Assembly: GCA_026987255.1 (NCBI GenBank)
Contig: JALSNA010000373.1
Coordinates: forward strand, 1-8,259
Origin: Hyphomicrobiales bacterium
GTDB lineage: Bacteria; Pseudomonadota; Alphaproteobacteria; Rhizobiales; Aestuariivirgaceae
Reading direction: 5' to 3'
DNA: 8,259 bases
In this document: piece by piece, positions 1 through 6,069 of the stretch
Layout of the letters: each line of letters opens with the position of its first letter
Position numbering within the stretch: the stretch's first letter is position 1
The notes under the pieces: model-generated
What the model was told of the DNA's origin: nothing
What the model saw: the letters and a program-made list of their open reading frames with translations, nothing else
Databases searched by the model: none
Position numbers and translations under genes: made by a program

Positions 1-1
1 G

Positions 2-442
2 GCGGCGCTGGTCATGGGGGTGAACGACCTGGCGGCGCAGACCCATGCCAGCCTCGGGAACGGGCGGATGGCCTTCATCCCCTGGCTGATGACCTGCGTT
101 GCGGCGGCGCGCGCCTTCGGGCTGGCCATTGTCGACGGGGTGTTCAACGATTTGGGCGATGCGGCGGGCCTTGCTGCCGAATGCCGCCAGGGGCGCCTGC
201 TGGGGATGGATGGCAAGACCTTGATCCATCCGGCGCAGATCGATATTGCCAATGCCGCCTTTTCACCAACGGAGGATGAGATTGCCCGCGCCATGCGCAT
301 CATTGCGGCCTTTGATGCACCAGGGGCCGCCGGTGCCGGTGTGCTGCGGGTGGATGGGCGCATGGTGGAGCGTCTGCATCTGGAGGCGGCGCGGCGGACC
401 TTGGCGCTGGCGCGCGCCATGGGCGGAAAAGATGCGCAATAA
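2..442 (+). CDS. CoA ester lyase, HpcH/HpaI aldolase-citrate lyase (CitE) family, 3' part only
   Basis: This is the C-terminal 146 residues of a CitE-like enzyme; the N-terminal half lies left of the window. The family cleaves or hydrolyses CoA esters such as malyl-CoA, beta-methylmalyl-CoA or citramalyl-CoA in the cytoplasm, using Mg2+ in a TIM barrel. Visible signatures are LVMGVNDLAAQ (the barrel strand with the Asn-Asp pair), the segment AIVDGVFND and the very typical DGKTLIHPAQI. A C-terminal cap helix carries GRMVERLHLEAARR. The exact substrate cannot be decided from this part: (3S)-malyl-CoA thioesterase and malyl-CoA lyase are the nearest ideas from family knowledge. It ends with TAA 199 nt before sdhC on the same strand. 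A CoA ester lyase beside sdh genes is an arrangement I associate with alphaproteobacteria. It may be co-regulated with sdh, but the long gap argues for a separate sdh promoter. Confidence 0.9.
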   Translation, partial: AALVMGVNDLAAQTHASLGNGRMAFIPWLMTCVAAARAFGLAIVDGVFNDLGDAAGLAAECRQGRLLGMDGKTLIHPAQIDIANAAFSPTEDEIARAMRIIAAFDAPGAAGAGVLRVDGRMVERLHLEAARRTLALARAMGGKDAQ

Positions 443-478
443 CAATGCGTTGCAAACTCGCTGCCGATCGTGATTTAT

Positions 479-490
479 CTTTACGTAAAG
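479..490. promoter_or_regulatory. 12-bp perfect palindrome CTTTACGTAAAG, possible operator
   Basis: CTTTACGTAAAG is fully self-complementary and sits in the AT-richest part of the leader, about 150 nt before sdhC. A short perfect dyad of this kind in a promoter region is a plausible dimeric regulator site. I cannot name the protein that would bind it. Confidence 0.35.
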
Positions 491-566
491 GGCATGTAGA
501 TATTCTTTCGTCGCATGGAAAAAGTCTGGCACGGGGGCGGATAATGGAGTAGGGTTGGCCATGTGT

Positions 567-600
567 GGCGGGCCTGCTTGAGGATGTTCCCTGGCCCGCC
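567..600 (+). promoter_or_regulatory. inverted repeat GGCGGGCC / GGCCCGCC in the sdh leader
   Basis: The arms 567-574 and 593-600 are perfect reverse complements, separated by an 18-nt loop. In RNA they would form an 8-bp all-GC stem 41 nt before the sdhC start codon. No run of T follows, so an intrinsic terminator is unlikely; an RNA structural element or a protein site is possible. Confidence 0.4.
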
Positions 601-612
601 CAGCCAATCCAT

Positions 613-634
613 CCCGCAAGGGCTTGCCGGGAGA
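613..634 (+). promoter_or_regulatory. sdhC ribosome binding site inside a hairpin
   Basis: GGGAGA at 629-634 lies 7 nt before ATG 642 and is the Shine-Dalgarno sequence that selects this start. CCCGCAAG at 613-620 can pair with CTTGCCGGG at 623-631 with a single bulged C. That would close a four-base loop and take up the first three G residues of the ribosome site. This suggests translational control of the first gene of the operon; the structure is inferred by eye. Confidence 0.45.
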
Positions 635-641
635 CAGACCG

Positions 642-1040
642 ATGGCCAATAGCGATCTGGGCGAGAAGCGGCCGCTTTCGCCGCATTTGCAGGTTTACCG
701 GCCCAACCTCACCATGATGATGTCCATCCTGCACCGGATCACCGGGGCGGCGCTCTATTTCGCCATCCTGCTGGGTGTCTGGTGGCTGGTGGCGCTGGCG
801 GCGGGGCCGGGCTATTTCGCCTTCGTGGACGGGATTTTCCGCTCCTGGCTTGGCCTGCTGGTGCTTTTCGGGGCCACTTACGGGCTGTTTCATCACATGA
901 TGGGCGGCATCCGTCACCTGATCTGGGACGCCGGCAAGGCCTTCTCGATCAAATCCGCCGAGCACATGGCCTGGATGTCGCTGGCGCTGGCCGCGGGGCT
1001 GACGGTTGTCGTCTTCATTGCCGGTTTCGCGGCTTCCTGA
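642..1040 (+). CDS. sdhC: succinate dehydrogenase cytochrome b556 subunit SdhC
   Basis: SdhC is the larger membrane anchor of complex II, which oxidises succinate to fumarate and passes electrons to ubiquinone in the inner membrane. The product has 132 residues, normal for the family. The N-terminal signature RPLSPHLQVYRP is followed by SILHRITG (S28 and R32, matching the quinone-site Ser and Arg). Three transmembrane helices lie at about 30-54, 68-88 and 108-130. HHMMGGIRHLIWD contains the axial heme b ligand, by alignment with the E. coli enzyme His85. A TTG 18 nt upstream is in frame, but ATG 642 has the better RBS and begins the conserved sequence. sdhD follows after 13 nt. Confidence 0.97.
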   Translation: MANSDLGEKRPLSPHLQVYRPNLTMMMSILHRITGAALYFAILLGVWWLVALAAGPGYFAFVDGIFRSWLGLLVLFGATYGLFHHMMGGIRHLIWDAGKAFSIKSAEHMAWMSLALAAGLTVVVFIAGFAAS

Positions 1041-1053
1041 GAAAGGTGCGTTC

Positions 1054-1440
1054 ATGAGCAAGACCTTTCAGACTCCCTTGCGCCGGGCGCGTTCCAGGGG
1101 CTCCGCCCACGAGGGCGCGGGGCATTTCTGGGCCCAGAGGCTGACCGCGGTGCTGAGCATCGTGCTGACCCTTTTCCTGGTCGTGCTGGCCATTGCCCTG
1201 GCGGGGCGTGATCATGCCGCCGCCCGTGCGCTGGTGGCCAATCCCTTCATCGCCACCGGGATTGCCGCCACGGCGGTGGTGTTCGTCTGGCACATGATGA
1301 TCGGCATGCAGGTGATCATCGAGGATTATGTGCATGGCCCGCTCGTCAAGGCCGGGCTGCTCATGGCCAATGTGCTGTTCAGCGGCCTTGTTCTTTTCCT
1401 CACCCTTGCCGCGCTTGGCAAAATCGCATTCGGAGCCTGA
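1054..1440 (+). CDS. sdhD: succinate dehydrogenase hydrophobic anchor subunit SdhD
   Basis: SdhD is the second membrane anchor, sharing the heme b and quinone sites with SdhC. It has 128 residues. A basic N-terminal segment (residues 10-15) is followed by GAGHFWAQRLTAV, typical of alphaproteobacterial SdhD, and three hydrophobic helices at about 30-50, 66-88 and 98-122. The motif WHMMIGMQVIIEDYVHG carries His80, the likely heme ligand, and Asp91-Tyr92, matching the E. coli Asp-Tyr pair at the quinone site. The start ATG 1054 has GAAAGG 7 nt upstream. An earlier in-frame ATG at 1006 lies inside sdhC and lacks an RBS. The stop is only 3 nt before sdhA, and the sdhA RBS overlaps the end of this gene, so translation is probably coupled. 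Confidence 0.96.
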   Translation: MSKTFQTPLRRARSRGSAHEGAGHFWAQRLTAVLSIVLTLFLVVLAIALAGRDHAAARALVANPFIATGIAATAVVFVWHMMIGMQVIIEDYVHGPLVKAGLLMANVLFSGLVLFLTLAALGKIAFGA

Positions 1441-1443
1441 ATC

Positions 1444-3297
1444 ATGGCCGGATCCAGCAAGACCATCGAGGGCGCAGGCCCCGTGACCCCTTTCGAGACA
1501 GCCGGGCGGGCCTATCACATCAACGAGCATGAATACGACGTGGTGATCATCGGCGCCGGCGGGGCGGGCCTGCGCGCCGTGGTGGGGTGCGCCGAGGCGG
1601 GGCTGAAGACGGCCTGCCTGACCAAGGTCTTTCCCACCCGCTCGCACACGGTGGCGGCGCAGGGCGGCATTGCCGCATCCTTGGGCAACATGGGGCCGGA
1701 TCACTGGCGCTGGCACATGTATGACACGGTCAAGGGCTCCGACTGGCTGGGCGACCAGGACGCCATCGAATACCTGGTGCGCGAGGCGCCGCGCGCCGTC
1801 ATCGAGCTGGAGCACTGGGGCACGCCCTTTTCGCGCACCGAAGAGGGGCGCATCTATCAAAGACCCTTCGGCGGCATGACGACGGAATTCGGCGAGGGCC
1901 CGCCGGCCCAGCGCACCTGCGCGGCGGCCGACCGCACCGGCCATGCCATGCTGCATACGCTCTATGGCCAGGCGCTGCGCCACGGGGCGGAGTTCTTCAT
2001 CGAGTATTTCGCCCTCGATCTGATCATGGATGACGAGGGCGCATGCCGTGGCGTCACGGCGCTGTGCATGGAGGATGGCTCCATTCACCGCTTCCGCGCC
2101 CATGCGGTCATCCTGGCCACGGGGGGATACAACCGGGTCTATTTCTCCTGCACCTCGGCCCATATCTGCACCGGCGACGGCAACGCCATGGTCATGCGCG
2201 CCGGGCTTCCCGTTCAGGACATGGAGTTCGTGCAGTTCCATCCCACCGGCATCTATGGCGCGGGCATGCTGATCACCGAAGGGGTGCGCGGCGAGGGCGG
2301 CTATCTGACCAATGCCTTCGGCGAGCGCTTCATGGAGCGCTATGCGCCGCATGCCAAGGACCTGGCCTCGCGCGATGTGGTCAGCCGCGCCATGACCATC
2401 GAAATCCGCGAGGGGCGCGGCGTGGGCAAGAACAAGGATCACATCTATCTGCACCTGGATCATCTGGGCGCGGATGTCATTGCCGAGCGTTTGCCGGGGA
2501 TTGCCGAATCGGCGAAGATTTTTGCCGGGGTGGATGTCACCCGCGAGCCCATCCCGGTGCTGCCCACGGCCCATTACAACATGGGCGGCATTCCGACCAA
2601 TTACCACGGCGAGGTCATCAACCCCAAGGATGGCGACCCGGACGCTGTGGCGCCCGGTCTGTTCGCCGCCGGGGAGGCGGCCTGCGCCTCGGTGCACGGG
2701 GCCAACCGGCTGGGCTCCAATTCGCTCACCGACATCGTGGTCTTTGGCCGCGCGGCGGCGCAAAGGGCGGCGGCCACCATCACGCCGGGGGCGGCGCACA
2801 AGCCATTGGCGAAAGATGCCGGACTGGAGGGGCTGGAGCGGCTGGATGCGCTGCGTTTTGCCGATGGCGGCACGCCGGTTTCGCAATTGCGCCTGGCGAT
2901 GCAGAAGGCCATGCAGCATTACTGCTCGGTGTTCCGCACCGGCGAATCGCTCAATGAGGGCGTGGAGAAGATCCGCGAGGTCTGGAAGGGCCTCGATGAT
3001 GTGCGCATCAATGACCGCTCGCTCATCTGGAACACCGATCTGGTGGAGGCCCTGGAGCTGTCCAACCTTTTGATGAACGCCGCGGCCACCATCCATTCGG
3101 CCGCCGAGCGCACCGAGAGCCGTGGCGCGCATGCGCGTGAGGACTATCCGGAGCGCGACGATGCGAACTGGATGAAGCACACCCTGGCCTGGGCGGACTT
3201 CGAGGGGCGCAAGACGCGGCTGGACTACCGGCCGGTGCATACCTTCACGCTCACGGACGAGGCGGAATACATCGAGCCGAAAAAGCGCGTCTATTGA
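1444..3297 (+). CDS. sdhA: succinate dehydrogenase flavoprotein subunit SdhA
   Basis: SdhA is the catalytic subunit, oxidising succinate with covalently bound FAD on the cytoplasmic side. It has 617 residues. Visible features: Rossmann motif GAGGAG (37-42); SHTVAAQGG with His68, the covalent FAD attachment residue; FVQFHPTG with His266; LASRDVVSR with catalytic Arg310; AHYNMGG with His377; [10 protein letters not shown] with Arg422. These match E. coli His242, Arg286, His354 and Arg399 by motif and spacing. The C-terminus ends in the usual [10 protein letters not shown] and KKRVY. The first roughly 25 residues are an extra tail compared with most homologues. ATG 1444 is kept because GGAG at 1432-1435 sits 8 nt before it. 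sdhB starts 29 nt downstream. Confidence 0.98.
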   Translation: MAGSSKTIEGAGPVTPFETAGRAYHINEHEYDVVIIGAGGAGLRAVVGCAEAGLKTACLTKVFPTRSHTVAAQGGIAASLGNMGPDHWRWHMYDTVKGSDWLGDQDAIEYLVREAPRAVIELEHWGTPFSRTEEGRIYQRPFGGMTTEFGEGPPAQRTCAAADRTGHAMLHTLYGQALRHGAEFFIEYFALDLIMDDEGACRGVTALCMEDGSIHRFRAHAVILATGGYNRVYFSCTSAHICTGDGNAMVMRAGLPVQDMEFVQFHPTGIYGAGMLITEGVRGEGGYLTNAFGERFMERYAPHAKDLASRDVVSRAMTIEIREGRGVGKNKDHIYLHLDHLGADVIAERLPGIAESAKIFAGVDVTREPIPVLPTAHYNMGGIPTNYHGEVINPKDGDPDAVAPGLFAAGEAACASVHGANRLGSNSLTDIVVFGRAAAQRAAATITPGAAHKPLAKDAGLEGLERLDALRFADGGTPVSQLRLAMQKAMQHYCSVFRTGESLNEGVEKIREVWKGLDDVRINDRSLIWNTDLVEALELSNLLMNAAATIHSAAERTESRGAHAREDYPERDDANWMKHTLAWADFEGRKTRLDYRPVHTFTLTDEAEYIEPKKRVY

Positions 3298-3326
3298 GGC
3301 ATCGGCATTTTTCAGGGATTTGAACC

Positions 3327-4106
3327 ATGGTCCAGTTCACGCTGCCGAAAAACTCCAAGGTCAGGACGGGCAAGACCTGGCCGAAGCCGGAAGGAGCGAC
3401 GCGGATCAAGGAGTTCCGCATTTACCGCTTCGATCCGGAGACGGGAGAAAACCCCAGGCTGGACACCTATTTCGTCGATCTGGACGATTGCGGGCCGATG
3501 GTGCTGCATGGGCTGCTGAAGATCAAGGACGAGGTGGATTCCACCCTGGCCTTTCGGCGCTCCTGCCGGGAGGGGATCTGTGGCTCGTGCGCCATGAACA
3601 TCGCCGGGGAAAATGCCCTGGCCTGCATCACCGCCATGGAGGACATCAAGGGGCCGGTGACGGTCTATCCGCTGCCGCACATGCAGGTGGTCAAGGATCT
3701 GGTGCCCGATCTGACCTTGCTCTATGCCCAGCACCGGCTCATCGAGCCGTGGCTGAAGACGGACACGCCGGCGCCGGATCGCGAATGGCGGCAATCGAAG
3801 GATGACCGCAAGAAGCTCGACGGGCTCTATGAATGCATCCTGTGCTTTTGCTGCGCCACCTCGTGTCCTTCCTACTGGTGGAACGCGGAGCGCTATCTGG
3901 GCCCGGCGGTGCTGCTGCAGGCCTACCGCTGGATCGCCGATTCGCGCGACGAGGCGGTGGATGAGCGGCTGGACGAGCTGGAGGATCCCTTCCGGCTCTA
4001 CCGCTGTCACACCATCATGAATTGCGTGCGGGTATGCCCCAAGGGCCTGAACCCGGCCAAGGCCATCGCCGCCATAAAGGAAGACCTGGCCCTGCGCCGC
4101 TTCTGA
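3327..4106 (+). CDS. sdhB: succinate dehydrogenase iron-sulfur subunit SdhB
   Basis: SdhB carries electrons from FAD to quinone through three iron-sulfur clusters. It has 259 residues. [2Fe-2S] ligands are C80, C85, C88 and C100 ([10 protein letters not shown]). The C-terminal ferredoxin-like domain has [17 protein letters not shown] and [14 protein letters not shown]. By homology C170, C173, C176 and C237 bind [4Fe-4S], while C180, C227 and C233 bind [3Fe-4S]. Trp183-Trp184 and His228 correspond to residues near the quinone site. AGGGA at 3314-3318 is the RBS. It is the last gene of the sdhCDAB operon. A T-rich stretch follows at 4113-4126, but I see no convincing stem in front of it, so the terminator is unclear. 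Confidence 0.98.
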   Translation: MVQFTLPKNSKVRTGKTWPKPEGATRIKEFRIYRFDPETGENPRLDTYFVDLDDCGPMVLHGLLKIKDEVDSTLAFRRSCREGICGSCAMNIAGENALACITAMEDIKGPVTVYPLPHMQVVKDLVPDLTLLYAQHRLIEPWLKTDTPAPDREWRQSKDDRKKLDGLYECILCFCCATSCPSYWWNAERYLGPAVLLQAYRWIADSRDEAVDERLDELEDPFRLYRCHTIMNCVRVCPKGLNPAKAIAAIKEDLALRRF

Positions 4107-4175
4107 AGCCGCGGTTTTTCCTTTTTGTTGAACCTGATGGGAGAAAGCGGCGTTTTTCGGGCTTTGCGGGCTATC

Positions 4176-4200
4176 GCCGGGAGAGAAAACCGGCTATACT
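4176..4200 (+). promoter_or_regulatory. putative operator and -10 box of the ArsR-type gene
   Basis: An inverted repeat GCCGG (4176-4180), 9-nt spacer, CCGGC (4190-4194) ends exactly where a good -10 hexamer TATACT (4195-4200) begins. No -35 close to consensus lies at the right distance. The -10 ends 7 nt before ATG 4208, so transcription would begin at or next to the A of the start codon. Repressors of the ArsR family commonly bind inverted repeats overlapping their own promoter, which fits autoregulation; that part is inference. Confidence 0.45.
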
Positions 4201-4207
4201 GCGACAC

Positions 4208-4516
4208 ATGGAAGCAGGGGAAGTTTGTGAGGTTCTGGCAGCGGTTGGTCACCCCAACCGGCTGGCCATTCTGTGTTGCCTGGCGCCCTATTCGCAGGAT
4301 GCGGACGATCCGGGGCTGGCGGCGGGAGAGATCGCCCGGCGGCTTGGCATGGCTCCGGCGACCTTGTCCTTTCACCTGAAGGACATGACCTTCAAGGGCC
4401 TTGTGGAGCAGCGCCGCCAGGGGCGGCACATCCATTACAAGGTTTCCATCCCGCGCCTGCTGGAATCGCTGGAATTCGTGGTGGTCAATGTCTGCGAGGC
4501 GGGGCAGGAGACATGA
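4208..4516 (+). CDS. ArsR-family winged-helix transcriptional repressor
   Basis: This is a small cytoplasmic DNA-binding protein of 102 residues, the usual ArsR/SmtB size. It begins with the dimerisation helix and the hallmark LAAVGHPNRLAILCCL (10-25). The helix-turn-helix follows (GEIARRLGMAPATLSFHLKDM, in two parts, about 40-60), then the wing VEQRRQGRHIHYKV (66-79). The recognition helix keeps the ArsR-type TLSFHLK. The classical metal motif ELCVCDL is absent. Cys7, Cys23, Cys24 and Cys96 are present but do not form a known metal site, so the inducer is unknown. No Shine-Dalgarno precedes ATG 4208, whereas a -10 box lies just upstream, suggesting a leaderless message. It lies 101 nt after sdhB and may or may not control sdh. 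Confidence 0.88.
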   Translation: MEAGEVCEVLAAVGHPNRLAILCCLAPYSQDADDPGLAAGEIARRLGMAPATLSFHLKDMTFKGLVEQRRQGRHIHYKVSIPRLLESLEFVVVNVCEAGQET

Positions 4517-4538
4517 GGCACAGGCAAGCGGGCGGGCG

Positions 4539-4567
4539 TTCACATGGGGGCCGAAATGGGGTATGAT
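4539..4567 (+). promoter_or_regulatory. sigma70-type promoter for the SH3-domain gene
   Basis: TTCACA (4539-4544) and TATGAT (4562-4567) each match five of six consensus bases and are exactly 17 nt apart. Transcription should start near 4574, giving a short leader with GGAGG at 4581-4585. This is the best promoter in the window and separates the SH3 gene from the ArsR gene. Confidence 0.6.
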
Positions 4568-4588
4568 GCCGCCGCTGCGGGGAGGAAC

Positions 4589-4609
4589 ATGGACAGACAG
4601 GTGTTGTGA
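4589..4609 (+). CDS. six-residue upstream ORF (MDRQVL) coupled to the SH3 gene
   Basis: GGAGG at 4581-4585 is the only strong Shine-Dalgarno sequence near the SH3 gene. It sits 3 nt before ATG 4589, which opens a tiny ORF encoding MDRQVL. Its TGA (4607-4609) shares its A with ATG 4609 of the SH3 gene (TGATG). For the SH3 start itself the same GGAGG would be 23 nt away, too far for normal initiation. The likely reading is that ribosomes load at this ORF and restart at the overlapping codon. No peptide function is implied. Confidence 0.4.
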   Translation: MDRQVL

Positions 4610-5241
4610 TGAAGCCCAAGGGGAGGCCCCGGACACGACAGCCTTTGGCCTGGCGCATGGCCGGTATCGTCATGGCTGTCAGCCTGGTGATCGTTGCCGC
4701 CGTCAGCGCCTATTCCTTCATCGATGCGCGGGCCGTGACGGCATCGGCCCAGGCCTCGGAGCGGGCGGCGGTTTCCGCCCTGCCGCAGACGCTGGGGCCG
4801 AGCGGGCTGCCCTTGCCGCGCTTTGTCTCGCTGAAAAGTGCCAAGGTGCGGGTGCGGCGCGGGCCCTCCACGCAATACCGGGTGGCCTGGGTCTACCGGG
4901 CCAAGGGGCTGCCGGTGGAGATCGTGGCGGAATTCGAGCAATGGCGGCGCATTCGCGATGCCGATGGCGAGGAAGGCTGGATCAAGCGCTCCTTGCTGTC
5001 CGGCTGGCGCACCGCCCTGGTGGCGCCGTGGAGCCGCGGCAAGGGATTTTATCTGCATGAGGCGCCAGACGCCGGCAGCGCCGCGGTGGCGGTCGTCAAG
5101 GGTGGCGTGATCGGTGAGGTCACGAAATGCACCGGAGAATGGTGCAAGCTGAAGATCGGCGATTTTCAAGGCTGGATCGAGCAGCCCGTCTTGTGGGGCG
5201 TTTATCCCAATGAGCGCTATCCGGCCAAATCGGTCAACTGA
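4609..5241 (+). CDS. membrane-anchored protein with two SH3-like domains
   Basis: The product has 210 residues. A very basic N-terminus (K2, K4, R6, R8, R10) is followed by a hydrophobic helix at about 17-36, acting as uncleaved anchor or signal, so the rest should face the periplasm. The first bacterial SH3-like domain spans about 72-130, with VRVRRGPSTQYRVAW and EEGWIKRSLLSG. The second spans about 143-199, with YLHEAPDAGS and FQGWIEQPVLWGVYP. Cys174 and Cys179 are close enough for a disulfide. Proteins of this type (SH3_4/COG3807-like) are frequent in alphaproteobacteria and are thought to bind the cell wall; the exact role is not known. GTG 4606 is an alternative start three bases earlier. 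I chose ATG 4609 because it overlaps the stop of the upstream ORF. Confidence 0.85.
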   Translation: MKPKGRPRTRQPLAWRMAGIVMAVSLVIVAAVSAYSFIDARAVTASAQASERAAVSALPQTLGPSGLPLPRFVSLKSAKVRVRRGPSTQYRVAWVYRAKGLPVEIVAEFEQWRRIRDADGEEGWIKRSLLSGWRTALVAPWSRGKGFYLHEAPDAGSAAVAVVKGGVIGEVTKCTGEWCKLKIGDFQGWIEQPVLWGVYPNERYPAKSVN

Positions 5242-5244
5242 TGC

Positions 5245-5265
5245 AGAGCAGATTGCAACTGCTCT
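5245..5265. terminator. stem-loop between convergent genes, possible bidirectional terminator
   Basis: AGAGCAG (5245-5251) and CTGCTCT (5259-5265) form a 7-bp stem with a 7-nt loop, beginning 4 nt after the SH3-gene stop. On the other side lies the thiN stop, now displaced by the inserted element. Neither strand has a clear T-run after the stem, so strength as an intrinsic terminator is doubtful. Confidence 0.35.
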
Positions 5266-5430
5266 TAGGGTCAGGGCCCATAAATTTGAACGGCATCTGC
5301 AGGATTTATGCTGCATCCCAGAGCCTTTTCGCCCTTGCCAATACCTTCGGGTATTGCCTGCGGACGAAAAGACACTGGGATTTTGCCTAAATCCTGCATC
5401 TGCCATCCCTCTTTATGAGTCCTGACCCTA
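5266..5430. mobile_element. MITE-like hairpin element, about 161 bp plus TA flanks
   Basis: The ends are inverted repeats: GGGTCAGGGCCCATAAA (5268-5284) against TTTATGAGTCCTGACCC (5412-5428), with two mismatches in 17. Both are flanked by TA (5266-5267 and 5429-5430). Further pairing continues inward: 5292-5308 with 5388-5404 (15 of 17), CCCAG 5317-5321 with CTGGG 5375-5379, TTTTCG 5326-5331 with CGAAAA 5365-5370. The apex is AATACC-TTCG-GGTATT (5340-5355), a UUCG-type tetraloop. There is no room for a transposase. This is the layout of a non-autonomous miniature inverted-repeat element moved in trans by a TA-targeting transposase. The parent IS family is not identified. The right end supplies the first base of the sequence that forms the thiN stop. 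Confidence 0.7.
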
Positions 5431-6069
5431 GCTGCACAGGCTTGCGATGAGCAGGCCGGTGCCGGATGTCAGGCCTATGGAGAGAGGCCTTTTTGTCACG
5501 ACATTTGACAGGGTGCGGGTGGAGCCGAAGGGGATGTCCGCATTGCGCAAAGGCCATTTCGCGCCCGAGATGCTCAGCCCCTGCAGAGATGAAAATCCCA
5601 GCAGGGAAAATTTCGTGCCTGGGGGCAAATCGAATTCATGATGGCCGGGCGCCAGTCCCCATGCTTCATCCCGGCCATCGGTGGCCATTGCCGTGATGCC
5701 ATCGGCCGAAAGGGCGGCGATCTGGGTCATGTGGGCCTGGACATGGGCGGGGCTGCCGCCGAATGCGCCCAGCAGGAGAACCTCGCGGGCGCCCAGGCGC
5801 AGAGCTTCTTGCACGGCCAGAGCGCCGTCCGTGGCGTCCTTGTCCGCCGGATGCCTCTGGCGCGGTATGTGGCCAAAGCTTTCAAGATCTTGCGGCGTGG
5901 CGGAATCGAAATCGCCGATCCACAACTGCGGGGCGCGCGGCATGAGGGCGGCATGGCGGATGCCTGCGTCGGCGGCGATGATGCGGGCCTGGGCGACCTG
6001 GCCGCGCAGGCGCGGCGTCATGACAAGATCGCCGGGCAGCAGGATGGCCCAATCGGCAGAGCTGTTCAC
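5428..6069 (-). CDS. thiN: thiamine pyrophosphokinase (thiamine diphosphokinase)
   Basis: It transfers pyrophosphate from ATP to thiamine, making thiamine diphosphate in the cytoplasm (salvage route). The product has 213 residues, a normal length. Signatures: ADAGIRH (about 33-39), WIGDFDSA with the Asp53/Asp55 metal and nucleotide motif, and KDATD (77-81). The C-terminal thiamine-binding domain (about 141-212) has GLSISGAKWPLRNADIPFG and TLSN. The usual GGRxDH motif reads GGSPAH here (104-109), losing the Arg and Asp. The start is GTG 6069, overlapping the upstream gene's stop as GTGA, so translation is probably coupled and no strong RBS is seen. The TAG stop is formed at the edge of the inserted MITE-like element. 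Confidence 0.88.
   Translation of the reverse strand: MNSSADWAILLPGDLVMTPRLRGQVAQARIIAADAGIRHAALMPRAPQLWIGDFDSATPQDLESFGHIPRQRHPADKDATDGALAVQEALRLGAREVLLLGAFGGSPAHVQAHMTQIAALSADGITAMATDGRDEAWGLAPGHHEFDLPPGTKFSLLGFSSLQGLSISGAKWPLRNADIPFGSTRTLSNVVTKRPLSIGLTSGTGLLIASLCS

Larger units (their letters stand above)
443..641 (+). promoter_or_regulatory. sdh operon leader region
   Basis: This 199-nt gap before sdhC should hold the operon promoter, but no near-consensus -35/-10 pair is visible. Weak candidates are TTGCAA at 450-455 and GATAAT at 540-545, which do not pair with each other. Structured elements are clear: a 12-bp palindrome at 479-490, a perfect 8-bp inverted repeat at 567-574/593-600, and a hairpin at 613-631 reaching the sdhC Shine-Dalgarno sequence. 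AT content is highest around 471-525, the likeliest place for the promoter or a regulator site. No terminator for the upstream gene was found. Confidence 0.5.

Noticed and set aside
300..1061. 253-codon minus-strand frame across the sdh leader
   Set aside because: It overlaps two recognised + genes in antisense and has no family features.
1015..3240. 741-codon open frame on the minus strand
   Set aside because: It lies antisense to sdhD and sdhA, whose families and catalytic residues are certain; such mirror frames are common in GC-rich DNA.
4107..4127. intrinsic terminator after sdhB
   Set aside because: T-rich tract is present, but the preceding CCGCGG palindrome leaves no room for a loop and no longer stem was found.
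5210..5425. 71-codon + ORF over the 5266-5430 element
   Set aside because: Its sequence is dictated by the hairpin element and it has no protein features.
5268..5428. remnant of a full insertion sequence or a named IS family
   Set aside because: There is no transposase fragment, and internal sequence pairs with itself; the ends could not be matched to a family by memory with confidence.
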